Part shown: positions 35,304 to 47,618 of the stretch, piece after piece | Position numbering within the stretch: position 1 is the first letter of the stretch | How the letters are laid out: every line of letters begins with the position of its first letter | Source of the DNA: Caenorhabditis remanei | Taxonomy: Eukaryota; Nematoda; Chromadorea; Rhabditida; Rhabditidae | Length of the DNA: 64,000 bases | Assembly: GCF_010183535.1 (NCBI RefSeq) | Contig: NC_071329.1 | Span: 5,270,001 to 5,334,000, forward strand | Direction: 5' to 3' | The notes under the pieces: generated by a model | Seen by the model: only the letters and a program-made list of their open reading frames with translations | Databases searched by the model: none | What the model was told of the DNA's origin: nothing | Made by a program: the position numbers and the translations under genes

Positions 35304-37541
35304 TAGTTGACTATGAATAGTTAGCACATAGATAACCTAAGTATTTGAAATACTGATGGCCTAGAAACTACGAACTTTGCTGGCCTAGTATTCGAAAAAA
35401 GGGGAAATTATGCAACAGACCATTATCTTATAGTGTCAGTATTGTCAAGGTGTCCGTTCGGATGCAGACCGAATTAAGTGATGGCCGTGCAAAAGTTCGG
35501 TAATCATAAATTTTTCGGTTTGCTATTGTTTTGGCATTGTCAAATATGTCGGAGTAGCGGCTTTCGAATTTTTAGAGCATTTTGAATGTTTTTTCTAAAA
35601 TTTAAAAAAAAATAGATTCATTTTTTGAAGCCGGGCGTTGACAAGTAAGTTTTTTTTGTCATTTTCTACTTTTTTGTTCAGAGTTGACAAAGGTTTGTCA
35701 AAAAATACGTTCTAGAGACAATAAGTAAAATTCAAAATTCAAAATTTTTGAGAAAGTGAAGATATTAAAATTGAGTTTGCGTCCTCCAGAATCGGCCCAT
35801 CAAATATTTCTTTATCTTTTTGTAATCCACTTCGGTCGTATCAGTGGCTCCTTGCCCTTCATATCGAATTAAAATGAAATAAATTAAAATTGAAATTAAT
35901 TTTTGCCGAAAAATCATTAAAAACTACGGAACTTTTGCGAAAAAATTAGTTGGAAAAATACTGAAATTCATGATGGCCGAACTTTTGCACGACCACGGCC
36001 CCCAACCGTGATTTTTGTAACCAAGGCGTTTCAAAACCGAGACATGTCGAAACCATTATATTTCTAAGTTTACGCGGAACACATACGAATGATTTTCAAA
36101 CGTAAAAAATACAACAATTAACATTGTCCGGTTTCGAAACGTCACGGTTTTTAAACGACCATCACTCCATACTTAGTGATGGTCGTTTAAATTATCAATT
36201 ACAGTCGATAAGCTAACAGTTTCGTGCAACCACAAAAAATACTATAAACACAACAAAAAAGCTGCCAAAACCCCAAAAAAAACACTCAACCCAATTCAAA
36301 AACTGTTCAAACCCAGTCATTATTATCTAATCACTCGGATTCCATCAACCAACCACCAGCCAACCTTCGCACAAACACAGAGATTTCAATGACCATCAAG
36401 AAATGAGATAAGATAAAAAGAGAAGTGATTACGTGTTGTTGAGTAGTATTCAGTCTCTCATAGACAATTGTGTTGTTGTGATTTATCGGAACCGGTCATG
36501 TATGTATATGAATATGATGACAGTGACAGGGAGAGTGAATAGTGGGACACGTGGCAGAAGTAGTAGAAAGGTTCCAATTTTCAAACGATACCTAGCATAC
36601 AGTAACCCCGGTAGCATTTTTTTCTAGTTCATATTATAAGGGATCATTCTGTCTCTCTATGTCTTTTTGACAAGTTTTTAAAAACTAGAAGGTACATCAC
36701 AGATACCGTAATCCGTGTTCGCTTAACTGTTAGGTGTTAGTCATTTCGTTTTTGCATCATTTTGGTTTAATTCGGTTTTTTTTTTCTATTCCCGTCAGTC
36801 ACGTCACTAATTTCTTCTTATCTCCCCCCACATTGATATGATCTTCAATCCGTCTGTGTCATTGACACTTCTCTTCCCTTTTGTGTACATGCATACATGC
36901 AAAATCTCGTTTATCCGAAAGTCAGTGATGGAACGACACCGCAAGTGGATTAATTGGAGACTGGTGGAAAAAGCCTAATTGATTAGAATTAGGTATATTA
37001 TTCAAATTCTTCTAATCTTTTAAGGTCTTGTTCTCCGAATCAAAGAACACTGTCTCCTTTAGCACAAACCATGAAAAATCATAGAGCGAGAAGGAAAACA
37101 AGAGTAATTATTCAAATCGTTATTCCTTTCATGGTAAATTGGATATGGAATGACAAAGAATGATTAAATTGGGTTCGGATTCTGATACTTGTATTTTGTA
37201 GCCAATGTTCATAGTTTTGGGATAAACATGGATTGATCTTGGCGGTCTTGGAACTATAATTTTGGAACTGAAACTTCGAATTTCTGGCTCCGCCCTCTAA
37301 TGATCTCTGACGGAATCTAAAATTTAAATAAAAATTGAATGTTTGCAAACACGTATGACATTCTAGTGCTCTCTTTGGTTTCTAAATTTAAGCACTGAGG
37401 TTGAGCAAACAAAAAGTGCGAATACTTTTTTGCTCACTATTCTCCGAACACCGCTACCAACCCTTTTTTCACAGCTCTCGAATGAATATGACTAGTTATT
37501 CTAATGGTTTTTTGATGTTCTGTCTTGGTGTGTCTTGAGAG

Positions 37542-37548
37542 TATAAAA
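37542..37548 (+). promoter_or_regulatory. TATA box, class I promoter, peptide gene A
   Basis: TATAAAA 56 bases before the ATG, within a block (TGACTAGTTATTCTAATGG to GACTAGTCGATTCTTCT) that is nearly identical upstream of copies B, E and F. Confidence 0.65.
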
Positions 37549-37603
37549 GTACGGAATTGTCGAGCAGAGAAGTATTCGACTAGTCGATTCTTCTAAATTC
37601 AAT

Positions 37604-37920
37604 ATGTTCTCTAAATGGTTAGAGTTTTTCGGAACCATGACAGTTCTAGAATTTCAATTAATTTCAGCATCACCTCCGTTCTCCTTATCTCCTTCGTGAT
37701 GATTGGATTATCAACTCAACAAGTGGTTGTTCCAGCCTATTCAGCTGCAGCCTATGCATATGCCTATCCATCTGTATATTCTCCATATCTTACTGCTGCT
37801 GCTTATCCATCTGTTTGGGCATGGGGATCCAATAAAAATAAGGATCAATCTGGAGCTTCTCCAGCTGCTTTCGCCAGACCTGCTAGTCTTCTCAACAACC
37901 AGAAACCGACTAGTGCTTGA
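37604..37920 (+). CDS. Small secreted Tyr/Ala-rich peptide, copy A
   Basis: Two exons: a 14-base first exon (37604-37617, MFSK plus two bases) and 37668-37920. The product is 88 residues: signal peptide to about residue 21, then QQVVVPAYSAAAYAYAYPSV, then YSPYLTAAAYPSVWAWGS and an Asn/Lys tail ending PASLLNNQKPTSA. The donor reads GTTAGA rather than the GTAAGA/GTAAGT of the other copies. AATAAA is at 38005-38010. Convergent with copy B inside an inverted duplication. I do not recognise the family; a secreted cuticle or defence peptide is possible but unproven. Confidence 0.8.
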
Positions 37921-38004
37921 AGTTTGAAGAACATCGACTATGAGATAAAATACGAAACGATATGAAATCTTTGTAAATTTGATTTTTTGAAATGACGAAT
38001 AGCC

Positions 38005-38010
38005 AATAAA
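38005..38010 (+). terminator. Poly(A) signal of peptide gene A
   Basis: AATAAA 85 bases after the stop of copy A. Confidence 0.6.
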
Positions 38011-38450
38011 TGTTTTTCTTGCCATTTCGTTTTGATTTTTTTAATGAAAAAATAGGTATCAATTCTTACAAAGCAGAAATACATCGTAATTTAGTTGATA
38101 AAACTATATCCAACATTTCATTGTTTGAGTTTGAAAAAATTGAAGGAACGATCTTGAATGAAATGAAATTACGGCGTTTCTAAATAAGTATTCCTAGCTT
38201 TTCGATAAATCACAACAATGTAGTTTTTTCTAAAACAAGTTTAACTAATGGTCGAAAGCTCCAAGTTGGCCACGTGGTCGAAAACAAACGCACCGTCGAC
38301 TGGGATATAGACTGTGTAATGATCTTTAAATTACATCATCCATTTACGACGGAAAAGCGTCGTTTTAAATCCATATAAGCATGTTACAGTAATATTTATT
38401 GTTATAGTTTTTGGTATTGATTTATCTCTTTATGTATTCACTTTTGGCCA

Positions 38451-38731
38451 TACTTGCAACGGGCCGAGCCGGGCCGTGACGAGAATTTCTACGCCCCGGC
38501 CCGGCCCGAAGGCCCGGCTGAAAAATTTGAACTGAAATTTTGAACAAAAATTTGAATTTTTTTGAATTTTTTCCCAAAAATGTCGAATTTTCGACTATAC
38601 TTCAGAATTCAATCAAAAGATAGTTATTCATCAAAAAATTGAAATTTTTAATGTAAAATTTCAAAAAAATTCAAAAAATTTGGTAAAAAAATAGGTACCT
38701 TTTTTGAAGCCGGGCCGTAAATTTGCAAGTA
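38451..38731. repeat. Palindromic element with GGCCCGGCC ends
   Basis: TACTTGCAA at the left and TTGCAAGTA at the right, GGGCCGAGCCGGGCC inside, A/T-rich middle. It sits in the spacer between peptide genes A and B. Confidence 0.65.
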
Positions 38732-38900
38732 TGCTTTTGGCCAATAGCTCTTCATGGTAAAGTTAGATTGAGCTCATTGAACTCTTTGGAATCTTCCATG
38801 TATAAACAATGAACACTTAATTCGGCAAGAAAAGTCGTTTATTTTTCGTTCTTTCACTTCAAATTTACACAAAGTTATCGTAATAGCTAGTCGATGTCAT

Positions 38901-39217
38901 TCAAGCACTAGTCGGTTTCTGGTTGTTGAGAAGACTAGCAGGTCTGGCGAAAGCAGCTGGAGAAGCTCCAGATTGATCCTTATTCTTATTGGATCCCCAT
39001 GCCCAAACAGATGGATAAGCAGCAGCAGTAAGATATGGAGAATATACAGATGGATAGGCATATGCATAGGCTGCAGCTGAATAGGCTGGAACAACCACTT
39101 GCTGAGTAGATGATCCAATCATCACGAAGGAGATAAGGAGAACGGAGGTGATGCTGAAATTAATTGAAATTCTAGTACTGTCATGGTTCCGGAAAACTCT
39201 TACCACTTGGAGAACAT
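38901..39217 (-). CDS. Small secreted Tyr/Ala-rich peptide, copy B
   Basis: Exons 39204-39217 (14 bases) and 38901-39153, giving 88 residues. The protein is almost identical to copy A (SSTQQ instead of LSTQQ near the cleavage site), with the same DQSGASPAAFARPASLL tail. Donor GTAAGA is canonical here. Convergent with copy A. Class I promoter with TATA (minus strand) at 39269-39275. Confidence 0.82.
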
Positions 39218-39268
39218 ATTTCAGAAGAATCGACTAGTCGAATACTTCTCTGCTCGACAATTCCGTAC

Positions 39269-39275
39269 TTTTATA
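39269..39275 (-). promoter_or_regulatory. TATA box, class I promoter, peptide gene B
   Basis: TTTTATA on the plus strand, 52 bases before the ATG, in the same conserved block as copy A. Confidence 0.6.
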
Positions 39276-39565
39276 CTCTAAAGACACACCAAGACAGAAC
39301 ATCAAAAAACCATTAGAATAACTAGTCATATTCATTCGAGAGCTGTGAAAAAAGGGTTGGTAGCGGTGTTCGGAGAATAGTGAGCAAAAAAGTGTTCGCA
39401 CTTTTTGTTTGCTCAACCTCAGTGCTTAAATTTAGAAACCAAAGGGAGTATTAGATTGTCATACTGGTTTGGTGTTTGCAAACATTACGTTTTCATTCAA
39501 CGGTTAGGCTCCGCCCCCAATTAGAAGTCGGGGGTACAGACCAGAGTTGCATAGAAGTGATTTTT

Positions 39566-39712
39566 TCTAAAACGGAAGTCGGAAGTCGGAAGTGAATTTC
39601 CTTATCCGGAAGTCGGAAGTCGGAAGTGATTTTTGTTATCCGGAAGTCCGAAGTCGGAAGTCGGAATGGAAAAAATGCCCGGAAGTCGGAAGTCGGAAGT
39701 CGGAATTCCATG
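39566..39712. repeat. (CGGAAGT)n heptamer satellite, short array
   Basis: Runs of GGAAGTCGGAAGTCGGAAG broken by TTATC and GGAATG, located within the right arm of the A/B inverted duplication. The complementary array is at 52072-52560. Confidence 0.75.
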
Positions 39713-40163
39713 CAACTCTGGTACAGACCTTTCAAACTGCTTTTACAGATCATTGTACTTGAGAACTGTGTTTTCTGTTCTGTTTTGTGGGCGGAGTCGC
39801 CTGAAATTCAAAGTTCCAGATGTTAGTTTATAGTTCCAAGACCACCTAGGTCAATCCATGTTTATCCCTAAACCAGGCTACAAAATACAAGTATCAGAGT
39901 CCGAACCCAATGTAATCATTCTTTGTCATTCCATATCCAATTTACCACATAAGGAATAACAATCTGAATTATCACTCTTGTTTTTCTGCTCTCTCTATGA
40001 TTTTTCATGGTTTGTGCTCATGGAGACAGTGTTCTTCGATTCGGAGAACAGGGCTAAATTATCAGCTGGACAGAGATTAGAAGCATATAGTACAGAGATC
40101 TTTATTTAAATTAACTTCTCTTTTAATAACACAAATAAATTATATATGTAGGTATATACAAAT

Positions 40164-43100
40164 CTACTCGACCATGCTTATCATCGGACTCGGGTCCATC
40201 GGTCGAATCTTATTTTCATGATGAATATGATGCACAAATATATGATTAGGTAGGTTCATGTTGACTGTCGGACGACCTCCCAGACTGAATCTCTTGGTTT
40301 TCGAGGAGACCATGTTGGCAAGTCTGTCAGTATCCCCAACTTGTGGCATGTCGTTATGGGACATTCGGCGTCTGGAGAGATCGTAGTCGACGGTGTTACG
40401 GGCGACTTGGTCGGCGGATTGGACTCTGGAAATAAGAGTTTGAGTACAATCTGGACATACAGTCGGACAACTTTTTCATAAAATCAAAATCCTGAACATC
40501 TGGAAATCAGGCAGTGTAACTAGCTTCGAATTCAATGTTGTGAGATAGTGAATATACCAAAATGTAGATCTCGACGAGCTCTACGTCTTCGACCTATTTT
40601 GGTGCGGATGGCAAATATTCAGGCCGTTTTAGCCCGTCCATAACAGGGTCAGAGACATAGAGCTCGTCTCGTTCTACATTTTGGTATACGTTTGAGCTTA
40701 AAGCGCGTTACGCCCCGGACATTTAATCTGTCAAGTTTTCCGTTTTCCACAAAAAAAGTTTTCAGTTTTTATACGTCCATCCGGCAGTTTTTTTAATTCT
40801 CTGAGAATATGTCTGTCTGTGTGTCCGAATATCCAGATGTTTATAAATACACCGGAGGCGTTTTCAAGCTCTAATAGAGTGCCTTTTTTAATGTGTTGTC
40901 TACCTGTCTGTCTAGGATATTCCAATGTCTCCTCTAAAAACCAACCTGACTACATTCTTCAACTTTGGAGCCTTCGAATACGTTGGCGTCGGCACCACTG
41001 CATGAGAAGCATGAATCGAATGAATCGACTCTACTGGCATCACCTCCTCAACCTTCTCCACCGTCGAGAACTTCCCAGCCGGCTCCTCAACAATCATCGA
41101 CAATTTCCGATTAAAATCCTTTGAAGTGATTGACGACGACTCCTGCGAGAAGAACGAGACTCCAGAATCTCTTCGTTTCGTGTTGTTCTTGTTGCTCTCC
41201 ACACTCTCATGATACTTCTTTGCCGTGTGAGCATAACTTCCCGCCGGCATGCTCTTTCCCTTCGCGCCACGACACGAATACAATAGAATCGCGCGCGAGC
41301 GAGTGTTCCGACTGATTGAGATCACTGCGATCGGTGTGGCGAGAGTGGAGAACAAGACGCCGAAGTGCCAGGCGGCGATGGAGAGAAGTGGCGAGATGCA
41401 GAAGAAAATTAGGATTTGTGGGATGATGATGGCAAGCTGAAAATGGGGAAAATGAGAATTCTGAAATCGTGTTTTGACAAAAAAAATGGCTGGGTTTCTG
41501 AGAAAATAATTCGAAGTTTTTCAGATATTACTTGTTCGTTTTCACATGAAATGAGTCAGTCTTGGGCGATTTGGCTGATGGCTAAGACATCTGGACATGC
41601 AGACAGACATACAGACAGAAATAGGAAAACATTGTTCGAGAATTGAGGAATTCGGACGTTCGGACGCTCAGACACACAGATAACCGGAAGTACGGAAATG
41701 AGGATATGCGGACATCCGGACAGACAGGCACACATACCGACGAAAGCGTTCTTGAACCAAATGGACATCTGGACCCACAGACACACAGAGAGACAAACTA
41801 GTCAATAATTAGCATCCGACATCATCCCCTTTCTCCTGTGTGTCCGGATGTCCGAGCCAACAATTTCACTACGAACGATATTTGGACAAGCAGACACACA
41901 GACGAATGTTTTGACAAATCGACAATTTCTGACTACGACATCTGAACATATAGACAGACAGACATACCTCATAGATCCCGAAAACCATGGAGCACATCAA
42001 CAACAACTCTCGATCTCCATAAATGTCTGCGCCCTCCACTTTCACCATACTCTCTCGACGGACAGTTGATGAACCGACACGCACTGACAGCAATATAAGC
42101 AATATTATAATGATAGGAATCACCACTCTGACACGGGTCAGCAACTCTGTGAAGACAACCGAGAAGATGTTCGACACTGCGCAAACGATATTAATGCACT
42201 GGTTGGTTGTGTTGATATGAGAATCACACTGGAAGAAGGCGGTGAATCCGGCGAACAAGAAAGCAATAACCCAGGTGGAGATGACGGCGTAGAGGACGTA
42301 TGATCTACCCCACTCGATGCTTCGATCCTTGTTGTTCCAATAGAATTTGAAGCAGAAGATGGCCAGGTACATGACGAAGATGAGGAGGGCGAATCCGATG
42401 ACATGGTCGATCCAAGCGATGATGGCGAACGCTTGGAGCACTACGGAGCTGTTCTGGAATGGAAGATTTTTGAATTTTAAACTATTTCTGAGTTGACAAA
42501 GTGGGCGGGGCTTAAGTTGCCACACAATTTCTTACATAATGCGGCACGCTTAAGGCATGGTTTCGAAATGTCTCGGAGCCAAAAATGGAACTCAACGTGC
42601 AAAAGGATTGTGCGGCCGAATTGCAATAGTGGGAGGAGCCAAGAGCGCCGCAAAAAGACACGATAGGGCGTTTTGAAACCGAGGTGTTTCAAAACTATGA
42701 CATTTTTGCTTTGCACGTTTCTATGCGAAATTTGAAAAATGAGACATTCACTTATTTTTGATATCTTTTCATCGGTTTCAAAATGATTCGGTTTTGAAAC
42801 GTCTCAGCTTTAAAATGATTTAATTTTAAAACATCCGAAAAACCATTAACAAAATATTACAACAAGTTCACAAAAAACCAAATTTTGCCCTTTCTGCAGG
42901 GTCACTATCTTCAAAGACTCATATCTCAAAACCTGGAAACGCTATAAAAAAGTTGTCAACTACTAAAATAAAGCACTAGAATTGATCTATCGATTTATTG
43001 TAGAAAAATGTTTAACAATTTTGTTATGAGGTGGTACCACGAGACTCGTTACATTTGACGTTCATCAAACCTCCCAAAAAGCTAAAAATAATCTTTGAAA

Positions 43101-44622
43101 CCTCAATGTTTATTGTTTTCTGATGCTCAATGACCAAATTTTGCTCAAAATTCTCATTATTCTAGAAAACTTTCAGTGTCTATTTATCCAGATGCCCATT
43201 CACTGGAAAACATCTGACTTTGCTGGCCACAAACTCAAGACACTAGAACTTTCCATTCACTAATTAGTAATTGCATATATACAAATGTATATACTTTCCA
43301 CCTGCCCTCTCCCCTTCCTTCGCCTCTATTTCCCGTAATTCTCGTACCTTTTGCCGCTTCAACAAATGATATCCGCTGGCGAGCAGGTGCAACGAGTTGG
43401 TGATACTCAGGAGAGCGCCAGTCACGCATAGATGAAAGAGCAACGCCATTTTCATACCCTGAATTATAATGAAATGTGTTAGGGGGAGCATTGAACCAAC
43501 GATACTTACCCAACGATACTTTTTAATCACGTTAGCGAGAAGGATATTGCTTGCAAAAGCAATCAAAACGAGTAGAGCAAAGAAGCCAAGGATCACTGAG
43601 AGCAACGCGTCGCTGTAGGTCTCCATGACTTCTGTTGAAGGAGAGGAAGTGACCAACAACGGGGATCGAGTTGTAGTGCTCATGACCATATTCGGTGGGT
43701 ATGTAGTCCTGTCCATGTTATCCGCGTCGTCCCAATACCAGTGCCAACCTTTCTCGTCTTTTTGCCACCAACCGATTTGGCCGTGTCCCCACATCTCATG
43801 GCCATTGGGGTGGCCTTGAGAGAAGTCACGGGGGTCTCCAGGGTACCATTCGGTGTTTTCGTATTCTGGAAGAAAGGGAGGTTATGGGGAAGGTGACAGC
43901 TGGGTGGGTATGTAATATGTCAGACGACCCTTGAACGCAGATAAAACACACCGGCCCGAAAAGCTCCGAGTGTGTATGTCATGTCATTTTCATAGGTAAC
44001 AATGTTTTTGTACAGACGCTGGCCTTATCTGTGTGTCGGTTTGTCCGGATTTTCCTATTCTTAGTGGGCTTGGCTGTTTGTCTTTTTGATGTTTTATCAA
44101 ATGTCCGTCTGTCTTTTTGAGTGTCTAGATGTCCAAACAGGCTTAGTCAAAAACGTTATACACTGACAATGCGACCAACTCCAAAATCTTGCAGTGATAG
44201 CTTTGTCATTGTATAACTCCCCAGGGACCGCCCGTACAAGAAAATTGTCAACTACAAAACTGAAGATCTAGACTTAATCTACAACCATAATTAACATTTA
44301 AGTTTTTGCTCATTTTCAGCTGGATACTTTAAGCAGTGCAATCGTTATAGGCTTAGATAGTTTATATCTGGTAGAACCGGACTGTAATACTGGTCTCTTT
44401 GAATTAGGTGGATAAGTCTTTATGGTCTAAGATAAGTCTCACAAACTAAGTGTCCCGTATTCTCAATCATCGTGGCCATTTGTATAGTGGTCTGGAGCTT
44501 TACGACTTATCTGGGTTCCTCAAATGGTCCCTCAAAATACACTCACCTTCAACTTTCGAGTCATACGGAAAGAAGAACGTAATCACTCTTGTCACAATCT
44601 CAATCTTGTCGTCCAACACCAT
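40164..44622 (-). CDS. Orphan seven-transmembrane receptor-like protein
   Basis: Six exons (44547-44622, 43510-43865, 43348-43458, 41968-42453, 40946-41436, 40164-40425) join in phase to 593 residues. An N-terminal Trp-rich ectodomain (WWQKDEKGWHWYWDD) precedes seven hydrophobic segments. The first is near ALLSVILGFFALLVLIAFAS and the last near LLSIAAWHFGVLFSTLATPI, followed by a Ser/His-rich cytoplasmic tail of about 180 residues. There is an N-x-T site in the loop after helix 4 (HINTTNQ). It looks like a GPCR, but I do not see a family signature such as DRY or NPxxY. Upstream of tps-2 on the same strand, separated by the A/B locus. Function unknown. Confidence 0.85.
40500..40730. repeat. 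Diverged copy of AACCGGGCCGGC palindromic element
   Basis: ATACCAAAATGTAGATCTCG and its inverse CGTTCTACATTTTGGTAT face each other. The GC-rich ends are largely lost. Lies in the last intron of the seven-helix gene. Confidence 0.55.
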
Positions 44623-46682
44623 TGTCTAGACGGCGCCGAGAACAAAAATTCAATCTCGAATCTTTCAACTTCAAATCAGAAGAAATGAGACGAATATGCT
44701 CTCCGAAAAGGGGGAGGGCTCAAGAAAGTGGGCGGAGTCTCGCAGAAAGTCATGGAGACGAGAGGAAAACAAGTTTTGTCAGGTGTACTTGTTTTCGTCT
44801 CTTTGAGTTGGGGGGAGAACAAAAAATATGATTTATGGTTAGGAAGAGAGGCGGAATTCAATTTTGGTTATTTTTAAGAAAATTCTTATTACGTCAAGTT
44901 GTGTAATCAAGTGAACATGGGAAGGATGGAAATAGAAGTGGATGAGATAAGAATAGATGGATTCTGGTATTTCGGGAAAAAGTCTAGGGAATTGACTTAG
45001 TGGAGAGTACTGGAATCCCGGAAAAAATATGAGTGACGAGAAAGAAAATGAGTACTTTATTTCTAGGTTCAGCAAGTTTTCAGAATTCACGACTGGTACA
45101 CTTTTGACAACGGCAGATCCGAACTTCTGGTTTCGTGACGCTGAAATCGTTTGAAGATCTTGTCTATAATAATCAAACTCTTAGCATCTAATCTAATTTC
45201 CTTTATAACCCCTACGGTAGGCCTTTCCAGAACTTTCCCTTTTTAGAACTGCTGTCCTCTAAGTCTTTAATGCTCTGGAACTGTAGATTGGCACTGTATT
45301 AAGTCATTAATTGTCACAGAAAAGTTTCAAGATGTTCTAATAGGTTACAGCTCCTCTAAAACTGCATTTCCATAACGGGATAGTTCTAAAAAGGTTTACC
45401 ACTCAATTCCCCCTTCCCAGACTCTCCACAACTCGTGAAGGTTCCCACGCAATGTTTACCTTTTGGTGTTGTTCACTTGATGTGATTAGTCTAGTCATGT
45501 TTCCTTAGACGCTCTATTGTTGTTGATCTATAATCTGGTTCTGGTGGTTTCTAAGATAGGAGCTCTAGTTACAGTATACCAAAGTCAGAAATTCGGATTT
45601 CCGACAGAACGTTATCAAGAAAAAAATTGGTTTTCTAATTAAAATTTCAAAATTTTTGTTCATTTTATTGGACTTTAGCAACATTTCAGAGCTTTTCTAA
45701 AAACCGTGTCGGACTATTAGAGGAAGTACAGTAACCGTACCTCAAGATCGATTGTACTATACTTGTCAAAACTAAATAAAACTAAAAATCAGTCTCCCTT
45801 ATTACTTGACAAACTTTTAAAGTTTACAAGTTTTACTTTGATTTTCTCTATTTCATGGAAAATGAGACCACCTCTAACTTCCGTGTTCTTGTTTTTCTCT
45901 CCTTTTACTGATTATCAGTGTTATTGCTAATTAGCGTAAGATCTTTGTATGTGAACACACATACAAACTACAAAATACCGAAAAAATGACAGGATATGTT
46001 TTCTCACTCGTTTTTCTTAGAAAATGTAGGTCTGAAATTATTCAGATGGTGTTTTGACATTGGGGTGTGAGTAACTGAAAAAAACTGAAAATGCGTAAAT
46101 AGAAGACGCATATGCTAAAAATCGCTCTAAACACCACAATTCCCGTTCTCTACTGACTCAAAATAGCTTTGGTGGAAGAGTTTTTCCACGCGGTCGTGTA
46201 GTCCTCTCGGACAAGATTTTTGCTCAATACCTCGTTTCCTAACTTTTTCCAACAAATTTTGAAAAAAAATTTCTTTTTTCAGCAAAGTTCATTGCACTAA
46301 TTTATCTTGGGGCAAAATAACTTTCCTTAACTCGGCCACCACGGTGACCAAATCAAGGCGTCGAGTTTACAAATGGTACTGAAGAGTTCTTCAGTGAAGA
46401 CACAAATATCTGAAAAAGAATAACCTAAAATACAAGAAACCCTACAATACAAGAACGCGTATGTAGGTCATTCTATTGAGAACTTCTGTTTTTTGGAAAA
46501 ATCAGGTCCATTTTTCCACAGTACATATTCTAGAAAAGTACTTCCTTGTTCCCGGAATATCCTTTCTTTGTTGTTCAGACTTTTGCCAACTTTTTTTCGC
46601 ATTTTTCAGGTATTTTGTCTGTGCACCACGATGATTGGAATGTCCGGTGTTTGTTCTAGCACCTAACTTTATGTATTTCTAG
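44623..46682. other. 2.1 kb intergenic, no gene seen
   Basis: Upstream of the seven-helix receptor gene. AT-rich with no exon-like frame that has splice signals; the receptor promoter is expected at the left end. Confidence 0.55.
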
Positions 46683-47175
46683 CATCACCTCCATCCTCCT
46701 TATCTCTTTCCTGATGATTGGATTATCTACTTAACAAGTGGTTGTTCCAGCCTATTCAGCTGCAGCCTTTGCATATGCTTAACCATCTGTATATTCTCCA
46801 TATCTTACTGCTGCTGAGTTGCCCGCGTATAAATACAAATAAGACGACAATAAACACTTTCTTACAATAAATTTACTTTATTGCAAGAAATTAGAATAAG
46901 AGAGCGTAAAGCTTACAAAACAAAAGTCAAAACACCAAAGCTAAAATCAGAACTAACTCTGACAAGGGAAGTACTCGAAGTGTCCTCTCTCAAACGACTC
47001 AAGATTTTGGCCCCTGATACTTTCAAGTCTGTAGATTCCGAATCTGAAATAAAATTCTGCTAAATGTCTCTGTGAACCGAGTTATGAGCCGTCAAACTTT
47101 TCCTATGGTTAAGCTTTTTCGCGTGACACGCGACGTGCCGGAATGTCTACCCAAACATATCCCCCAGTTTTCCAA

Positions 47176-47243
47176 CCATCGGTGGTGTAGGGGTTGTGGG
47201 CGCGTCTAGTAGTCGAAAGGCTGTGGGTTCGTTACCCTTGCCA
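47176..47243 (+). other. tRNA-like module in left Tc5 terminal repeat
   Basis: GGTGGTGTAGGGGTTGTGG (A-box-like) and GGTTCGTTACC (B box, 47227-47237) are spaced as in a tRNA gene. T-rich sequence that could stop Pol III follows just after. The stretch GCGTCTAGTAGTCGAAAGG resembles a tRNA anticodon arm but is shortened. Mirror copy at 49620-49687. Confidence 0.5.
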
Positions 47244-47618
47244 TGTAAAATTTTTTTACTTTTTTTAATTACATTTCTTGTGGCTCCATATCTGGCTCCC
47301 AGATGGTTTTTCAGTATTTTTTTAATGGTAACGGTAAAGATATGATCAAAATGAAGCGGTTATGGGAATAAAAACAACAACTTTTTTTTGAGTCCCAACT
47401 CCACTTTTCTCCACCTAGAGTGTGGAAAATTTTTCGAAATTTTTTTTGATTTTTTAAAATTGAATTTATTTATTTTTTTGATCCGTTTTTTGATCTGTTT
47501 GTTTTTGGACGTGAAATCAAATTTCGATGAGTTGGAACTGATGATTTGGAACCGATGAGTTGGAACCACTGGATGGACCCTATAAAAGGGAGGAAAAACC
47601 GGAGTTCAATAAGCTCCA

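Larger units (their letters stand above)
31312..37488. other. 6.2 kb intergenic without a convincing gene
   Basis: Between the tps-2 start and the first peptide gene. It contains palindromic elements at 31473-31806, 33534-33829 and 35094-35303, GTTTCAAAACG motifs near 36000-36160, and purine-rich stretches (32930-33120, 34490-34560). The tps-2 promoter must lie at its left end. Open frames here are short and lack splice or homology support. Confidence 0.6.
37027..40052. repeat. Inverted duplication carrying two peptide genes
   Basis: Arms of about 0.9-1.2 kb: roughly 37027-37960 and 38860-40052. Matching blocks include TTCTCCGAATC, CATGAAAAATCATAGAG, TTTTTTGCTCACTATTCTCC (inverted on the right), the whole promoter and the gene. 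The central spacer holds a GGCCCGG palindrome. Confidence 0.75.

Noticed and set aside
43235..43513. Minus-strand frame MGKYRWFNAPPN
   Set aside because: Crosses an intron of the seven-helix gene; that gene's spliced model explains the coding sequence.
46881..47063. 60-residue frame over the left end of the Tc5-like element
   Set aside because: Runs across the insertion boundary into the terminal repeat, so it cannot be an old gene.
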